Assembly (NCBI RefSeq): GCF_002266465.3
Contig: NZ_CP029427.2
Coordinates: 2,172,501 to 2,236,500, forward strand
Origin: Bradyrhizobium symbiodeficiens
Lineage (GTDB): Bacteria; Pseudomonadota; Alphaproteobacteria; Rhizobiales; Xanthobacteraceae
Direction of reading: 5' to 3'
DNA length: 64,000 nt
Numbering within the stretch: position 1 is the first letter of the stretch; each line of letters starts with the position of its first letter. Below the pieces are notes generated by a model. It did not search any database, was not told the origin of the DNA, and saw only the letters and a list, made by a program, of their open reading frames with translations. A program made the position numbers and the translations under genes. This document shows positions 48,460-57,538 of the stretch, one piece after another.

Positions 48460-49791
48460 TTGAAGAGAAGGATTTTGTCTGTCGCGATATCCGCGGGGCT
48501 GCTGGTTGCGACCGGTGCGCAGGCCGAGCCGGTGTTGCAGGGCAAGGACGCTTATGGCGATTGGCAGGCCGACAAGCCGGGCACGATCAGGCTGATCCGG
48601 CCGCAGGATCTGGTCAGGCCCGGTGCGACGCGATCGGTTGCGAGCTCGTCGCGCGTGGTGCCGCGTCCGCCGGAGGCCGCGCTCCAGGTGCCGGCGGGAT
48701 TCAAGGTCGAGCTGTTTGCCGAAGGTCTGCGCGCACCGCGCATCATCAGGGTGGCGCCGAACGGCGATGTCTTCGTCGCGGAGACGCGGGGCGGCACCAT
48801 CCGCGTGTTGCGTGCCGGCGAAGGCGGCAAGGTCGCGACCAATGAGGTGTTCGCCAGCGGACTGAGGCAGCCATTCGGCATCGCCTTCTTCCCGAACGGC
48901 GACAATCCGCAATGGGTCTACGTCGCCAACACCCACAGCGTCGTTCGCTTTCCCTATCAGGCCGGCGATCTCAAGGCGCGCAGCAAGGCCGAGACGATCG
49001 TGCCGAGCCTGCCGCATGACGGCGGCCATTCCACCCGCGACATCGTCTTCACGCCCGACAACAAGCGCATGCTCGTCTCCGTCGGCTCGCTCAGCAACGT
49101 CGCGGAAGGTTTGGGCACGCCGCCGGGCGGGATGGAGGCGTGGTCGAAATCGCAGCCGCTCGGTGCGGCCTGGGCGAGCGAGACCGAGCGCGCGGCCGTG
49201 CTGGCTTTCAACCCGGACGGCAAGGAGCGGAAGATCTACGCCACCGGCATCCGCAATTGCGTCGGCCTTGCGATCCAGCCGCAGACGGGGCTGCCCTGGT
49301 GCTCGACCAACGAGCGCGACGGCCTGGGCGATGATCTCGTGCCCGACTACGTGACCAGCGTGAGGGAAGGCGCGTTCTACGGCTGGCCCTGGTTCTATAT
49401 CGGCGCCAACGAAGATCCGCGCCATGCCGGCGCGCGGCCCGATATCAAGGACAAGGTGACGGTGCCCGATGTGCTGGTGCAGCCGCACTCGGCCTCGCTC
49501 GGCATGGCCTTCTACCAGGGCACGCAGTTTCCGTCCGAGTACCAGGGCGATGCCTTCGCCGCCGAGCACGGCTCATGGAATCGCTCGAAGCGCACCGGCT
49601 ACAAGGTGATCCGCATCCGCATGAAGGACGGCAAGCCGACCGGCGAATACGAGGATTTCGTCACGGGCTTTGTCGTCAGCGACACGGAAGTGTGGGGCAG
49701 ACCGGTTGGCGTCGCCGTCGCAAAGGATGGATCGCTGCTGGTGTCGGAGGATGGCAACGGCACGATCTGGCGGGTGACTAGCATGCGTTGA
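48460..49791 (+). CDS. PQQ-dependent sugar dehydrogenase family protein (soluble beta-propeller)
   Basis: This 443-residue secreted enzyme begins with a signal peptide (Lys-Arg-Arg-Ile-Leu-Ser-Val-Ala, cleavage near Ala-Gln-Ala at 20-22). The TTG start is chosen because GGGAGGA lies just before it; an in-frame ATG ten codons upstream is less well placed. The propeller contains Val-Phe-Val-Ala-Glu-Thr-Arg-Gly-Gly and Gly-Ile-Arg-Asn-Cys-Val-Gly-Leu (Pro-Tyr-type repeats), and Asn-Glu-Arg-Asp-Gly-Leu-Gly-Asp-Asp as a likely calcium or cofactor loop. Such enzymes oxidise sugars or sugar alcohols in the periplasm, passing electrons to cytochrome or quinone. No pqq genes are in the window. Confidence 0.82.
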   Translation: MKRRILSVAISAGLLVATGAQAEPVLQGKDAYGDWQADKPGTIRLIRPQDLVRPGATRSVASSSRVVPRPPEAALQVPAGFKVELFAEGLRAPRIIRVAPNGDVFVAETRGGTIRVLRAGEGGKVATNEVFASGLRQPFGIAFFPNGDNPQWVYVANTHSVVRFPYQAGDLKARSKAETIVPSLPHDGGHSTRDIVFTPDNKRMLVSVGSLSNVAEGLGTPPGGMEAWSKSQPLGAAWASETERAAVLAFNPDGKERKIYATGIRNCVGLAIQPQTGLPWCSTNERDGLGDDLVPDYVTSVREGAFYGWPWFYIGANEDPRHAGARPDIKDKVTVPDVLVQPHSASLGMAFYQGTQFPSEYQGDAFAAEHGSWNRSKRTGYKVIRIRMKDGKPTGEYEDFVTGFVVSDTEVWGRPVGVAVAKDGSLLVSEDGNGTIWRVTSMR

Positions 49792-49821
49792 CTTCCCCCT
49801 CCAGAAGGGTGAGGAAGTCCG

Positions 49822-50622
49822 CTACCCCCGTCTCACGCTCGCCCCGCCATCCACCGGCAGGGTCACGCCGGTGATGAAGTTCGCCTCGTCGGATGCCAGG
49901 AACAGCGCGGCGTTCGCGACGTCCCAGCCGGTGCCCATCTTCTTGCGCAGCGGCACCTTGCTGTCGCGTTCGGCTTCGACCTCGGCGCGGGTCTTGTGCC
50001 ATTCGCGGGCGCGGGTGTCGACGGCCATCGGCGTGTTCATCAGGCCGGGCAGGATGACGTTGGCACGGATGCCGTATTCGGCGTTCTGGTAGGCGAGCTG
50101 TTCGGTGAAGGCGATCATCGCCGACTTCGTCGCCTTGTAAGCGACGTAAGGATAGGTCGTGATCGCCGCCATCGAGGAGATGTTGATGATGGCGCCGCTG
50201 CCTTGCGCGCGCATGATCGGGATCACTTCTTTCGCCGCGAGAATGCAGCTCTTCAGGTTGATCGCGACGACGCGGTCGAACGCCTCCTCGGTGATTTGAA
50301 GCAGCTCGGCATCGCCGCCGGACAGACTGACGCCGACATTGTTGTGCAGCACGTCGATCCGGCCCCAGCGCGACTGGGCGTCCTTGACCATCGCCTTGAT
50401 GTCGGCCGACTTCGTGACGTCGGCCTTGAAGGCTGCCGCGGTGCCCTGCTTCGCCGCGATCATCGCAACCGTTTCCTGCGCCGATTCCAGATGTTGATCG
50501 ACGCACAGGACCTTTGCGCCTTCGCGCGCGAAGGTCAGCGCGGTGGCGCGGCCGTTGCCCATGCCTTCGCCGGGGCTTTGCCCGGCTCCGACGACGATGG
50601 CGACCTTGTCCTTCAAGCGCAT
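49822..50622 (-). CDS. SDR family oxidoreductase
   Basis: The 266-residue classical short-chain dehydrogenase has the NAD(P) motif Gly-Ala-Gly-Gln-Ser-Pro-Gly-Glu-Gly-Met-Gly (12-22, a slightly long variant), Asn-Asn-Val-Gly at 94-97, and the catalytic triad Ser149 or Ser150, Tyr162-x3-Lys166. Asp42 after the second strand favours NAD over NADP. It should oxidise or reduce a hydroxyl/keto group of unknown substrate. It ends 30 bp from the convergent sugar dehydrogenase and is divergent from the cyo operon. Some family members act on short polyols, which might link it to the sugar dehydrogenase, but this is speculative. Confidence 0.87.
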   Translation of the reverse strand: MRLKDKVAIVVGAGQSPGEGMGNGRATALTFAREGAKVLCVDQHLESAQETVAMIAAKQGTAAAFKADVTKSADIKAMVKDAQSRWGRIDVLHNNVGVSLSGGDAELLQITEEAFDRVVAINLKSCILAAKEVIPIMRAQGSGAIINISSMAAITTYPYVAYKATKSAMIAFTEQLAYQNAEYGIRANVILPGLMNTPMAVDTRAREWHKTRAEVEAERDSKVPLRKKMGTGWDVANAALFLASDEANFITGVTLPVDGGASVRRG

Positions 50623-50744
50623 CTCGGTTTACTCCCTTTTCCGGTAGTTCTCATTATTTTCGTGCAGATTAGCAAATCGTCCCGACCGGAGAGAAGGGCG
50701 TTGCTTCTGCGTTCATGTCATTGACATCGCATGGAATTGCATTG

Positions 50745-50758
50745 TTGCGGCTGGTCAA
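50745..50758. promoter_or_regulatory. possible degenerate FixK2-like site upstream of cyoABCD
   Basis: TTGCGGCTGGTCAA fits the relaxed FixK2 pattern TTG(A/C)-N6-(T/G)CAA but not the strict one. It lies 116 bp before cyoA. In other bacteria FNR or ArcA represses cyo at low oxygen, so an oxygen-linked site is plausible. Confidence 0.3.
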
Positions 50759-50874
50759 ACGCGCATGGCTGGCCCTTGCGGCTCAGGAACCGTTCCGAGG
50801 TGGCAGCGTTTGTTGCGAAGCCTTTCCCGCGCTAGGCTGCGTCCCGGGGCTTCCCAACCGCCAGTGGCTTGCCG

Positions 50875-51708
50875 ATGAATCTGCTCGACCCACAAGGGCC
50901 CGTGGCCGCGGGCAACAGCACCATTCTGGTCGATTCCGTCTTCATCATGCTCGTGATCGTGGTGCCGACCATTTTCGCGATCCTCGGCTTTGCATTCTGG
51001 TTTCGCGCCTCGAACTCAAAAGCGCGCTACCAGCCTGACTTCGTCTATTCCGGCCGCGTCGAGATGGTGGTGTGGGCAATCCCCGCGCTCACCGTCATTC
51101 TGCTCGGAGGGGTCGCCTGGATCGGTTCGCATCGGCTCGATCCCGCGGCGCCCGTGCCGGGCACCGGCAGCCCGGTGCGGATCCAGGCCGTCTCGCTCGA
51201 CTGGAAATGGCTCTTCATTTATCCGGACCAGCGCATCGCCACCGTCAACACGCTGACGGTGCCGGCCGGGGCCGAGCTGAACTTTCAGCTGACGTCGTCG
51301 AGCGTGATGAACACGTTCTTCATTCCGCAGCTCGGCAGCATGATCTACACCATGAACGGCATGGTGACGAAGCTGAACCTGCGCGCCGACAATGAAGGCA
51401 AGCTCAAGGGATTGTCGGCGCATTTTTCCGGCGACGGTTTTCCGGACATGATGTTCGACGTGAACGTCATCTCGCCGCTCGCCTTTCCGGATTGGGTGGC
51501 GGCCACGGCGAAGTCCGACACCGTGCTGAACCAGGACAGCTACAGGAAGCTAATGCAGCAGGGCATCGAGAAGGGCAAGCCGACCTACCGTCTCGAAGAC
51601 CCCAGGCTGTTCGACCTGATCGCAAACCAGCACATTCCGCCGGGGCCGGGGCCGGAGCTGATCTCCGATGCCGGACGTCCGCACAGTGGAGGGCACGATG
51701 CTCGGTAA
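50875..51708 (+). CDS. cyoA: cytochrome bo3-type quinol oxidase subunit II
   Basis: This 277-residue subunit has two membrane helices (about 18-42 and 65-85) and a periplasmic cupredoxin-like domain. The CuA ligands are absent: there is no Cys in the domain, and the core reads [12 protein letters not shown] as in E. coli CyoA. This marks a quinol rather than cytochrome c oxidase. Trp-Lys-Trp-Leu-Phe-Ile-Tyr-Pro is the usual aromatic stretch. No lipobox Cys is present, unlike E. coli. The ATG is used because a TTG two codons earlier has no better ribosome site. It overlaps cyoB by 11 bp and is the first gene of the operon. Confidence 0.9.
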   Translation: MNLLDPQGPVAAGNSTILVDSVFIMLVIVVPTIFAILGFAFWFRASNSKARYQPDFVYSGRVEMVVWAIPALTVILLGGVAWIGSHRLDPAAPVPGTGSPVRIQAVSLDWKWLFIYPDQRIATVNTLTVPAGAELNFQLTSSSVMNTFFIPQLGSMIYTMNGMVTKLNLRADNEGKLKGLSAHFSGDGFPDMMFDVNVISPLAFPDWVAATAKSDTVLNQDSYRKLMQQGIEKGKPTYRLEDPRLFDLIANQHIPPGPGPELISDAGRPHSGGHDAR

Positions 51709-53698
51709 GCTCGATTGGTCGGCCATTCCGTTCGATCAGCCTATACCGCTCATCGCAGGCGGGATCGTGCTGGTCGCGATCCTGGGCGTGCTGACCTGGG
51801 TCGTGGTGAAGGGGCATCTGCCCTATCTCTGGAGCGAATGGATCACCAGCGTCGATCACAAGCGGATCGGCGTCATGTATATCCTGCTGGCCTCGGTGAT
51901 GCTGCTGCGCGGCGGCAGCGATGCCATCATGATGAGGATCCAGCAGGCGGTCGCCTACCAGTCGCAGGGCTATCTGCCGCCCGAGCACTACAACCAGATA
52001 TTCTCGGCGCACGGCACCATCATGATCTTCTTCGTGGCGATGCCGTTCGTGATCGGGTTGATGAACCTGATCGTGCCGCTACAGCTCGGCGTGCGCGACG
52101 TCGCGTTCCCGACGCTCAATTCGGTCGGGTTCTGGCTGACCGCGACCGGCGCGTTGCTGGTCAATCTCTCGCTCGTGGTCGGCGAGTTCGCGCGCACCGG
52201 ATGGCTCGCCTTTCCGCCACTATCGGAGCTGTCCTACTCGCCGGGCGTCGGCGTCGACTATTATGCCTGGTCGCTCCAGATCTCCGGCGTCGGCACGCTG
52301 GTGGCCGGCATCAATCTCGTCACCACGGTCCTGAAGCTGCGCACCAAGGGCATGAACTATCTGCGCATGCCGATGTTCTGCTGGACCACGCTGGCTTCCA
52401 ACCTCCTCATCGTCGCGGCCTTCCCGATCCTCACCGCCACGCTCGCGATGCTGCTGCTCGACCGTTACCTCGGCTTCCATTTCTTCACCAACGAGGCCGG
52501 CGGCAACGTCATGATGTTCATGAATTTGATCTGGGCCTGGGGGCATCCGGAGGTCTACATCCTAGTGCTGCCGGCCTTCGGCATCTTCTCCGAGGTGGTG
52601 TCGACCTTCTCCGGCAAGGCGCTGTTCGGCTATCGCTCCATGGTGCTCGCGACCATGGCAATCTGCGTCATCTCCTTCATGGTCTGGCTGCACCATTTCT
52701 TCACGATGGGGGCGGGGCCCGACGTCAACGCCATCTTCGGCATCGCCAGCATGATCATCGCGGTACCGACGGGCGTGAAGATCTACAATTGGCTGTTTAC
52801 GATGTATGGCGGCCGCATCCGCTTCGCGACGCCGATGCTGTGGGCGGTCGGCTTCATGGTCACCTTCATCGTCGGTGGATTGACCGGTGTCCTGCTCGCG
52901 GTGCCGCCGGCCGACTTCATGCTCCACAACAGCATGTTCCTGGTGGCGCACTTCCACAACGTCATCATCGGCGGCGTGCTGTTCGGCGCCTTCGCCGGCT
53001 TCGAATATTGGTTTCCCAAGGCATTTGGCTTCCGCCTCGACGAACGCTGGGGCAAGCTGGCGTTCTGGTTCACTTTCCTCGGCTTCTTCATCACCTTCGT
53101 CCCGCTCTACATTGCTGGCATGCTCGGCATGACCCGGCGCATGCAGCATTACGACGTCGCGGCTTGGCGGCCCTGGATGATCGTTGCAGCCATCGGCATG
53201 GCCGTGCTGACGATCGGGGTGATCTGCCAGATCGTCCAGATCGTGGTCAGCATCCGCAACCGCGAGGCGCTGCGCGACCGTACCGGCGATCCCTGGGACG
53301 GCCGTTCGCTGGAATGGGCGACCTCGTCACCGCCGCCGGTATTCAATTTCGCCTTCAGTCCCGACGTCCGCGGCGAGGACGCCTATTGGGACATGAAGGC
53401 CCGCGCTCAGCAGCAATCGCTCGAACGCGACAGGCCGGAATATCAGGACATCGAGATGCCCCGGAATTCCCCGACCGGATTCGTCTGCGCGTTCTTCGCC
53501 ACCATCATGGGCTTTGCGCTGATCTGGCACATCTGGTGGATGGTGATTCTGGGCGGCTTGGGCGCGTGGGCGACCTTCGTCGTGTTCGCCTGGCGCGACC
53601 ACGACGAATACGTCATTCCCGCGGGGGAGGTCGCGGCGATCGACCGCGTCAATCTCGAGGAGCGGCGGAACCTCGTCAGCATGGCGGGAGCAGTCTGA
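51698..53698 (+). CDS. cyoB: cytochrome bo3-type quinol oxidase subunit I
   Basis: This 666-residue catalytic subunit reduces oxygen to water and pumps protons using electrons from ubiquinol. Heme and copper ligands seen are low-spin His105, CuB His283 with covalently linked Tyr287 in His-Pro-Glu-Val-Tyr, His-His (near 333-334) in Leu-His-His-Phe-Phe, and the paired His in Val-Ala-His-Phe-His-Asn. Quinol-binding candidates Arg71-x3-Asp75 and His97-x2-Gln100 are present, matching E. coli CyoB with one-residue shifts. A further N-terminal helix and a C-terminal extension also fit the long CyoB form. The start has GGAGGG before it. It ends within cyoC (TGATG overlap). Confidence 0.95.
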   Translation: MLGKLDWSAIPFDQPIPLIAGGIVLVAILGVLTWVVVKGHLPYLWSEWITSVDHKRIGVMYILLASVMLLRGGSDAIMMRIQQAVAYQSQGYLPPEHYNQIFSAHGTIMIFFVAMPFVIGLMNLIVPLQLGVRDVAFPTLNSVGFWLTATGALLVNLSLVVGEFARTGWLAFPPLSELSYSPGVGVDYYAWSLQISGVGTLVAGINLVTTVLKLRTKGMNYLRMPMFCWTTLASNLLIVAAFPILTATLAMLLLDRYLGFHFFTNEAGGNVMMFMNLIWAWGHPEVYILVLPAFGIFSEVVSTFSGKALFGYRSMVLATMAICVISFMVWLHHFFTMGAGPDVNAIFGIASMIIAVPTGVKIYNWLFTMYGGRIRFATPMLWAVGFMVTFIVGGLTGVLLAVPPADFMLHNSMFLVAHFHNVIIGGVLFGAFAGFEYWFPKAFGFRLDERWGKLAFWFTFLGFFITFVPLYIAGMLGMTRRMQHYDVAAWRPWMIVAAIGMAVLTIGVICQIVQIVVSIRNREALRDRTGDPWDGRSLEWATSSPPPVFNFAFSPDVRGEDAYWDMKARAQQQSLERDRPEYQDIEMPRNSPTGFVCAFFATIMGFALIWHIWWMVILGGLGAWATFVVFAWRDHDEYVIPAGEVAAIDRVNLEERRNLVSMAGAV

Positions 53699-54339
53699 TG
53701 GCGATGACCGCGGCCGCAGGCCACGCGCACGCCGATCCCCATCACATCGGGGTCGTCATCGAGCATCCCGGACCCGCTTCGAAGCGGATCGTGACCGCCT
53801 ATGGCTTCTGGATCTTCCTGCTCTCGGACATCGTGATGTTCTCCTGCTTTTTTGCGGCCTATGCGGTGCTGTCTGGTCAGACTGCCGGCGGCCCGAAGGG
53901 CTCGGAGATATTCGAGCAGGGGAACGTCGCGATCGAGACGGTCTGCCTGCTGTTGTCGAGCTTCACCTGCGGCATGGCCAGCATTGCTGCCGATGTGCGC
54001 AACCGGTTCTGGTTCTACCTCGGCATGACCGTGACCTGCGTGCTCGGGCTGATCTTCCTCGTCATCGAGTTCCGCGAGTTCGCCGACCTCGTCGCGCGGG
54101 GCTATGGTCCCTCGCGCAGCGCTTTCCTGACCGCGTTCTTCTCGCTGGTCGGCTGCCACGGCCTGCATGTTTCGGCCGGCGTGCTGTGGCTGCTGACCAT
54201 GATGGCCCAGGTGTTCGCGAAGGGCTTTCGCGCCGACGTCCTGCGCCGGATGATGTGCTTCGCGCTGTTCTGGCACGCGCTCGACATCGTCTGGGTCGGG
54301 GTGTTCTCCGTCGTCTATTTGCTTGGGAGCGCCGCATGA
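53698..54339 (+). CDS. cyoC: cytochrome bo3-type quinol oxidase subunit III
   Basis: This 213-residue membrane subunit has five helices. It carries Tyr-Gly-Phe-Trp-Ile-Phe-Leu-Leu-Ser-Asp at the first helix, a Glu-Thr-Val-Cys-Leu-Leu-Leu-Ser-Ser segment, and Gly-Cys-His-Gly-Leu-His-Val-Ser-Ala-Gly, the usual subunit III landmarks. A His-rich N-terminus (residues 9-18) precedes the first helix. It stabilises the oxidase core and has no redox centre. Its ATG overlaps the cyoB stop, and its own stop overlaps the cyoD start, so the three are translated in series. Confidence 0.93.
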   Translation: MAMTAAAGHAHADPHHIGVVIEHPGPASKRIVTAYGFWIFLLSDIVMFSCFFAAYAVLSGQTAGGPKGSEIFEQGNVAIETVCLLLSSFTCGMASIAADVRNRFWFYLGMTVTCVLGLIFLVIEFREFADLVARGYGPSRSAFLTAFFSLVGCHGLHVSAGVLWLLTMMAQVFAKGFRADVLRRMMCFALFWHALDIVWVGVFSVVYLLGSAA

Positions 54340-54722
54340 GCGATCAGAGCCACGCGCGGACCGACCATGACCTCGCGCCGGGCGAGGAAGAGCAACACAG
54401 CGTCGGCACCCGGATCCTCGGCTACGTCGTCGGGCTCGCGCTCGCGCTGCTGCTGACGGCGACGTCGTTCTTCATCGCCGGCACCGATCTGGTCTGGCAG
54501 CCCTCCATCCCGGTGGCGTTGATCGTGCTGGCGATCGCGCAGATGGGGGTGCATCTGGTGTTCTTCCTGCACATCACGACCGGCCCCGACAACACCAACA
54601 ACGTGCTGGCGCTGGCCTTCGGACTGCTGGTGGTCTTCCTGGTCGTGGGCGGCACGGTCTGGATCATGGCGCATCTGAACGCGAACATGCCGCCGATGGA
54701 CCAGATCATGCGGATGCAGTGA
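54336..54722 (+). CDS. cyoD: cytochrome bo3-type quinol oxidase subunit IV
   Basis: This 128-residue small membrane subunit has three helices (about 27-47, 55-75 and 85-105) and a polar, acidic N-terminal tail (Ala-Pro-Gly-Glu-Glu-Glu-Gln-His). Residues Gln-Met-Gly-Val-His-Leu-Val-Phe-Phe-Leu-His-Ile are characteristic of the CyoD/CoxD family. It assists assembly of subunit I and CuB. The ATGA overlap with cyoC shows that it belongs to the operon, which has no cyoE (heme O synthase) next to it. A strong hairpin follows 23 bp after the stop. Confidence 0.92.
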   Translation: MSDQSHARTDHDLAPGEEEQHSVGTRILGYVVGLALALLLTATSFFIAGTDLVWQPSIPVALIVLAIAQMGVHLVFFLHITTGPDNTNNVLALAFGLLVVFLVVGGTVWIMAHLNANMPPMDQIMRMQ

Positions 54723-54744
54723 CGGAGCCGCCCAAAAAAGAAGA

Positions 54745-54766
54745 GCCGCTTGTGATGACAAGCGGC
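54745..54766. terminator. hairpin terminator after cyoD (bidirectional)
   Basis: GCCGCTTGT-GATG-ACAAGCGGC forms a perfect nine-pair stem with a four-base loop. Reading rightward it lacks a T-run; reading leftward it is followed by TCTTCTTTTTT, so it would work best for transcripts coming from the nuclease-like gene, while probably also ending the cyo transcript. Confidence 0.7.
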
Positions 54767-54942
54767 CCAAGTCTAGGGAGGAAACGCCCAAGCGAGGCAA
54801 TCGGGCCGAAGCCGGATTGCTGCCAAGGAAACGCCCGCGCAAGCGCTTGCGTACGCATAGAAATGCGGCAACTCCCGATGAAGTTCAATTCCGGATCAAT
54901 ACGGACCCGGACTACCACTCCCGGCTGCGTGAACGACTTTGC

Positions 54943-55731
54943 TCATTTCGGCCGGCGGCAATTGTAGGCCTTGCGGAAGCCGGCCGCCTGGGCGTCGTCC
55001 TCCGAACAGAACCAGCGGTCCGGCTTGGTGGTCGCCGGGTAGCTCGGGCAGCCCCGCAAATGATAAATGCCGATATTGCCGGTGACGCGGGCGCGCACCG
55101 CGAGCTTGCCCTTGATGCTGCAACTCGGCGGCATCGTCAGGTCCTCCGGGAACAGCACGGCACGAATTTCCTTGTCGCGGTCCGGGCGGCAGGCGGCGCC
55201 GAGCAGCGTACCGTCCTTCTTGCCGGCGCGAAAGTCTTGCGGTGCAACAAAGCAACCCTTCCAGATTCCGGCCGAGGCCGTCTTGGCTTCGCCCGCCGCC
55301 GGCTTGACGTTCGCCTTGATCGGCTCGCGGGCGATGGCAAAGCCGAGCTTGACCAGTTGCTCGTTCAAGGTCGCCTTGTCGCCCTCGGCCGTGCAGATCG
55401 CCCGGTGTCGCTTGCCAAAACTCTTCTCCGGCCCGACATCGTCGCAACGCACGGAGCGCTTGTTGATCAGCTTCGCGAGCTGGTCGCGGGCCTCGATACC
55501 GCAGGTCCAGGGATCGGCGTGATCGTCGATGCAAACCTGGTCAAGCTCGGGCGCGTCGACGCCGTCGAGCCGATAGGTGACGTCGCCAAGCTGGATGGCG
55601 TTGCCGTCCCGGACTGTCGCGGCGGCGGTCAGCGCGGACGCCGGCTCGGAAGACGCCAGAAACCCGGACAAGGCGAAAAACAAAATGAGCGCAAAAGCGC
55701 GGGCGGCGGCAAAGACATTTCGGAAGGACAT
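54943..55731 (-). CDS. secreted thermonuclease-like (SNase-fold) protein
   Basis: This 262-residue protein has a signal peptide (hydrophobic 12-30, cleavage near Ala-Ser-Ala-Leu). The core resembles the staphylococcal nuclease fold: [10 protein letters not shown], then Gly-Ile-Glu-Ala-Arg-Asp-Gln-Leu, then Val-Lys-Leu-Gly-Phe-Ala. The C-terminal 110 residues contain Cys pairs and [10 protein letters not shown], seen in several rhizobial secreted nuclease-like proteins. It may cut extracellular or periplasmic nucleic acids, but catalytic residues should be checked. It is transcribed toward the cyo terminator, which likely ends its transcript. Confidence 0.78.
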   Translation of the reverse strand: MSFRNVFAAARAFALILFFALSGFLASSEPASALTAAATVRDGNAIQLGDVTYRLDGVDAPELDQVCIDDHADPWTCGIEARDQLAKLINKRSVRCDDVGPEKSFGKRHRAICTAEGDKATLNEQLVKLGFAIAREPIKANVKPAAGEAKTASAGIWKGCFVAPQDFRAGKKDGTLLGAACRPDRDKEIRAVLFPEDLTMPPSCSIKGKLAVRARVTGNIGIYHLRGCPSYPATTKPDRWFCSEDDAQAAGFRKAYNCRRPK

Positions 55732-55932
55732 ACGATCTCGCTATCGATGGCTCGTGCACCTCGTTCCTAGCATCCGGATGTGGCGATACCAATGGTCTGC
55801 ACCCTGCGAAGTGCGACATTCCGGCTCCGCGGCTTTACTCCCCGCCCGCTCTGACCCTATCGTTCGCAGGCCTTGCCGACCGTGCAGGCCGAATCGCCCG
55901 GGAAGCGGCGAGGGCGGGAGGAAAAGATTGCG

Positions 55933-57531
55933 ATGAAAGACCCCGTGGACGTCCTGATCATCGGCGCCGGCGCTTCGGGCGCGGCGGTGGCGTGGTCGCT
56001 GGCCGAGACCAAGATGCACATTCTCTGCCTGGAGCAGGGCGGCTGGATGAACCCGGCGGAATATCCCAGCGCCGGCCGCGACTGGGAGGCGAAGTTCTAC
56101 GGCGAGTGGTCGTCGAGCCCGAACGTGCGCGGCCGTCCCGAGGACTATCCTGTCAACGACGACAATTCGCCGATCAAGGTCGTGAACTACAATGCGGTCG
56201 GCGGCTCCACGGTGATGTACACCGCGCACTGGCCACGGCTGCATCCCTCCGATTTCAAGGTGAGGACGCTCGACGGCGTCGCCGACGACTGGCCGATCGA
56301 CTACGACGCACTGACCCCGTTCTTCGAAGAGAACGACCGGATCATGGGCACGTCCGGCTTGTCAGGCGATCCGCTCTCGCCGTTGACGCACCCGCCGATG
56401 CCGCAGCAGCCGATGGGATTGTCCGGTGCCATCATCGGCAAGGCCATGAACAAGCTCGGCTGGCACTGGTGGCCGTCGGACACGACGGTCGCAACGATGG
56501 ACTACGAGGGCCGCGCCCGCTGCATCAATCTCGGCCATTGCACGCCGGCCTGCGCGCAAGGCGCAAAGTCCTCCACCGACATTACCTATTGGCCGCAGGC
56601 GATCCGCGCCGGCGTCGAGCTGCGCACTCATTGCCGGGTGCGCGAGATCACCACCGACGAGAACGGCATGGCCTCGGGCGTGGTCTATTACGACAAGGAC
56701 GGCGTCGAGCAGTTCCAGCCGGCGCATGTCGTCATCATTGCCTGCAATGGCGTCGGCACGCCAAGGCTCTTGCTGAACTCGGCGTCGCCGCGCTTTCCGA
56801 ACGGTCTTGCCAATTCGTCCGGCCTCGTCGGCAAGAATTTGATGTTCCATCCCTATGCGCAGATCTACGGCTATGTGAAAGAGCCGACTGACTCTAACCG
56901 CGCGCCGCCGACCTGCCTGTGGAGCAAGCAGTGGTACGACACCGACCTGTCGCGCGGCTTCGTGCGCGGCTACGGCGTGCAGTTCGTGCGCGGCGCTGGG
57001 CCGGTGTTCGAGGCGGTCGTCAGCGAGCAAAGGGGCATTTTGCCCTGGGGCGAGGATCACCACCGCGTCTTCCGCAAGCTTAACGGGCATCGGCTTGGAT
57101 TTTCCGCGATCTGCGAGGATCTGCCGGAGGAGCATAATCGCGTTACGCTGGACCCCGTGCTGAAGGACAGCCACGGCATACCCGCGCCAAAGATCAGCTA
57201 CACGATCAGCGAGAATAGCCAGAAGATGATGGACTATGCGCTGGCGCGAGGCCGCGAAATTCTGGAGACCGCCGGGGCGACCGACATCTGCGTCAACTCG
57301 CCGATCCCATGGGGCGGCTGGCACCTGCTCGGCACCGCGCGGATGGGCACCGACCCCGAACGCTCCGTGGTCAACGAATGGGGTCGCACGCACGACGTGA
57401 AGAACCTCTTCATCGTCGACGGCAGCATCTTCGTCACCTCGGGCGGTGTGAACCCGACCTCCACCATCCAGGCCCTCGCGCTCTACATCGCCGACCAGAT
57501 GAAGCAGCGCCTTGCCAATTTGTTCGATTGA
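55933..57531 (+). CDS. GMC family FAD-dependent oxidoreductase
   Basis: This 532-residue protein has the Rossmann FAD motif Gly11-Ala-Gly-Ala-Ser-Gly16 and the C-terminal GMC end. His lies in Gly-Gly-Trp-His-Leu-Leu-Gly-Thr-Ala-Arg-Met-Gly as catalytic base, and Asn in Gly-Val-Asn-Pro-Thr-Ser-Thr-Ile. Together with the next gene it resembles the large and small subunits of FAD-dependent gluconate/sorbitol-type dehydrogenases. It lacks a Tat signal, so it may act in the cytoplasm, unlike most relatives. The ATG follows GGGAGG. The polyol or sugar acid substrate is not evident. Confidence 0.88.
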   Translation: MKDPVDVLIIGAGASGAAVAWSLAETKMHILCLEQGGWMNPAEYPSAGRDWEAKFYGEWSSSPNVRGRPEDYPVNDDNSPIKVVNYNAVGGSTVMYTAHWPRLHPSDFKVRTLDGVADDWPIDYDALTPFFEENDRIMGTSGLSGDPLSPLTHPPMPQQPMGLSGAIIGKAMNKLGWHWWPSDTTVATMDYEGRARCINLGHCTPACAQGAKSSTDITYWPQAIRAGVELRTHCRVREITTDENGMASGVVYYDKDGVEQFQPAHVVIIACNGVGTPRLLLNSASPRFPNGLANSSGLVGKNLMFHPYAQIYGYVKEPTDSNRAPPTCLWSKQWYDTDLSRGFVRGYGVQFVRGAGPVFEAVVSEQRGILPWGEDHHRVFRKLNGHRLGFSAICEDLPEEHNRVTLDPVLKDSHGIPAPKISYTISENSQKMMDYALARGREILETAGATDICVNSPIPWGGWHLLGTARMGTDPERSVVNEWGRTHDVKNLFIVDGSIFVTSGGVNPTSTIQALALYIADQMKQRLANLFD

Positions 57532-57538
57532 GGCCGCC

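Noticed and set aside
50875..51708. cytochrome c oxidase (CuA) subunit II
   Set aside because: No Cys ligands exist in the periplasmic domain and the sequence follows CyoA; subunit I keeps the quinol-site residues.
51715..54339. 874-codon frame running through cyoB and cyoC
   Set aside because: Only its last 213 codons encode the real CyoC; the earlier part is a shifted reading of cyoB.
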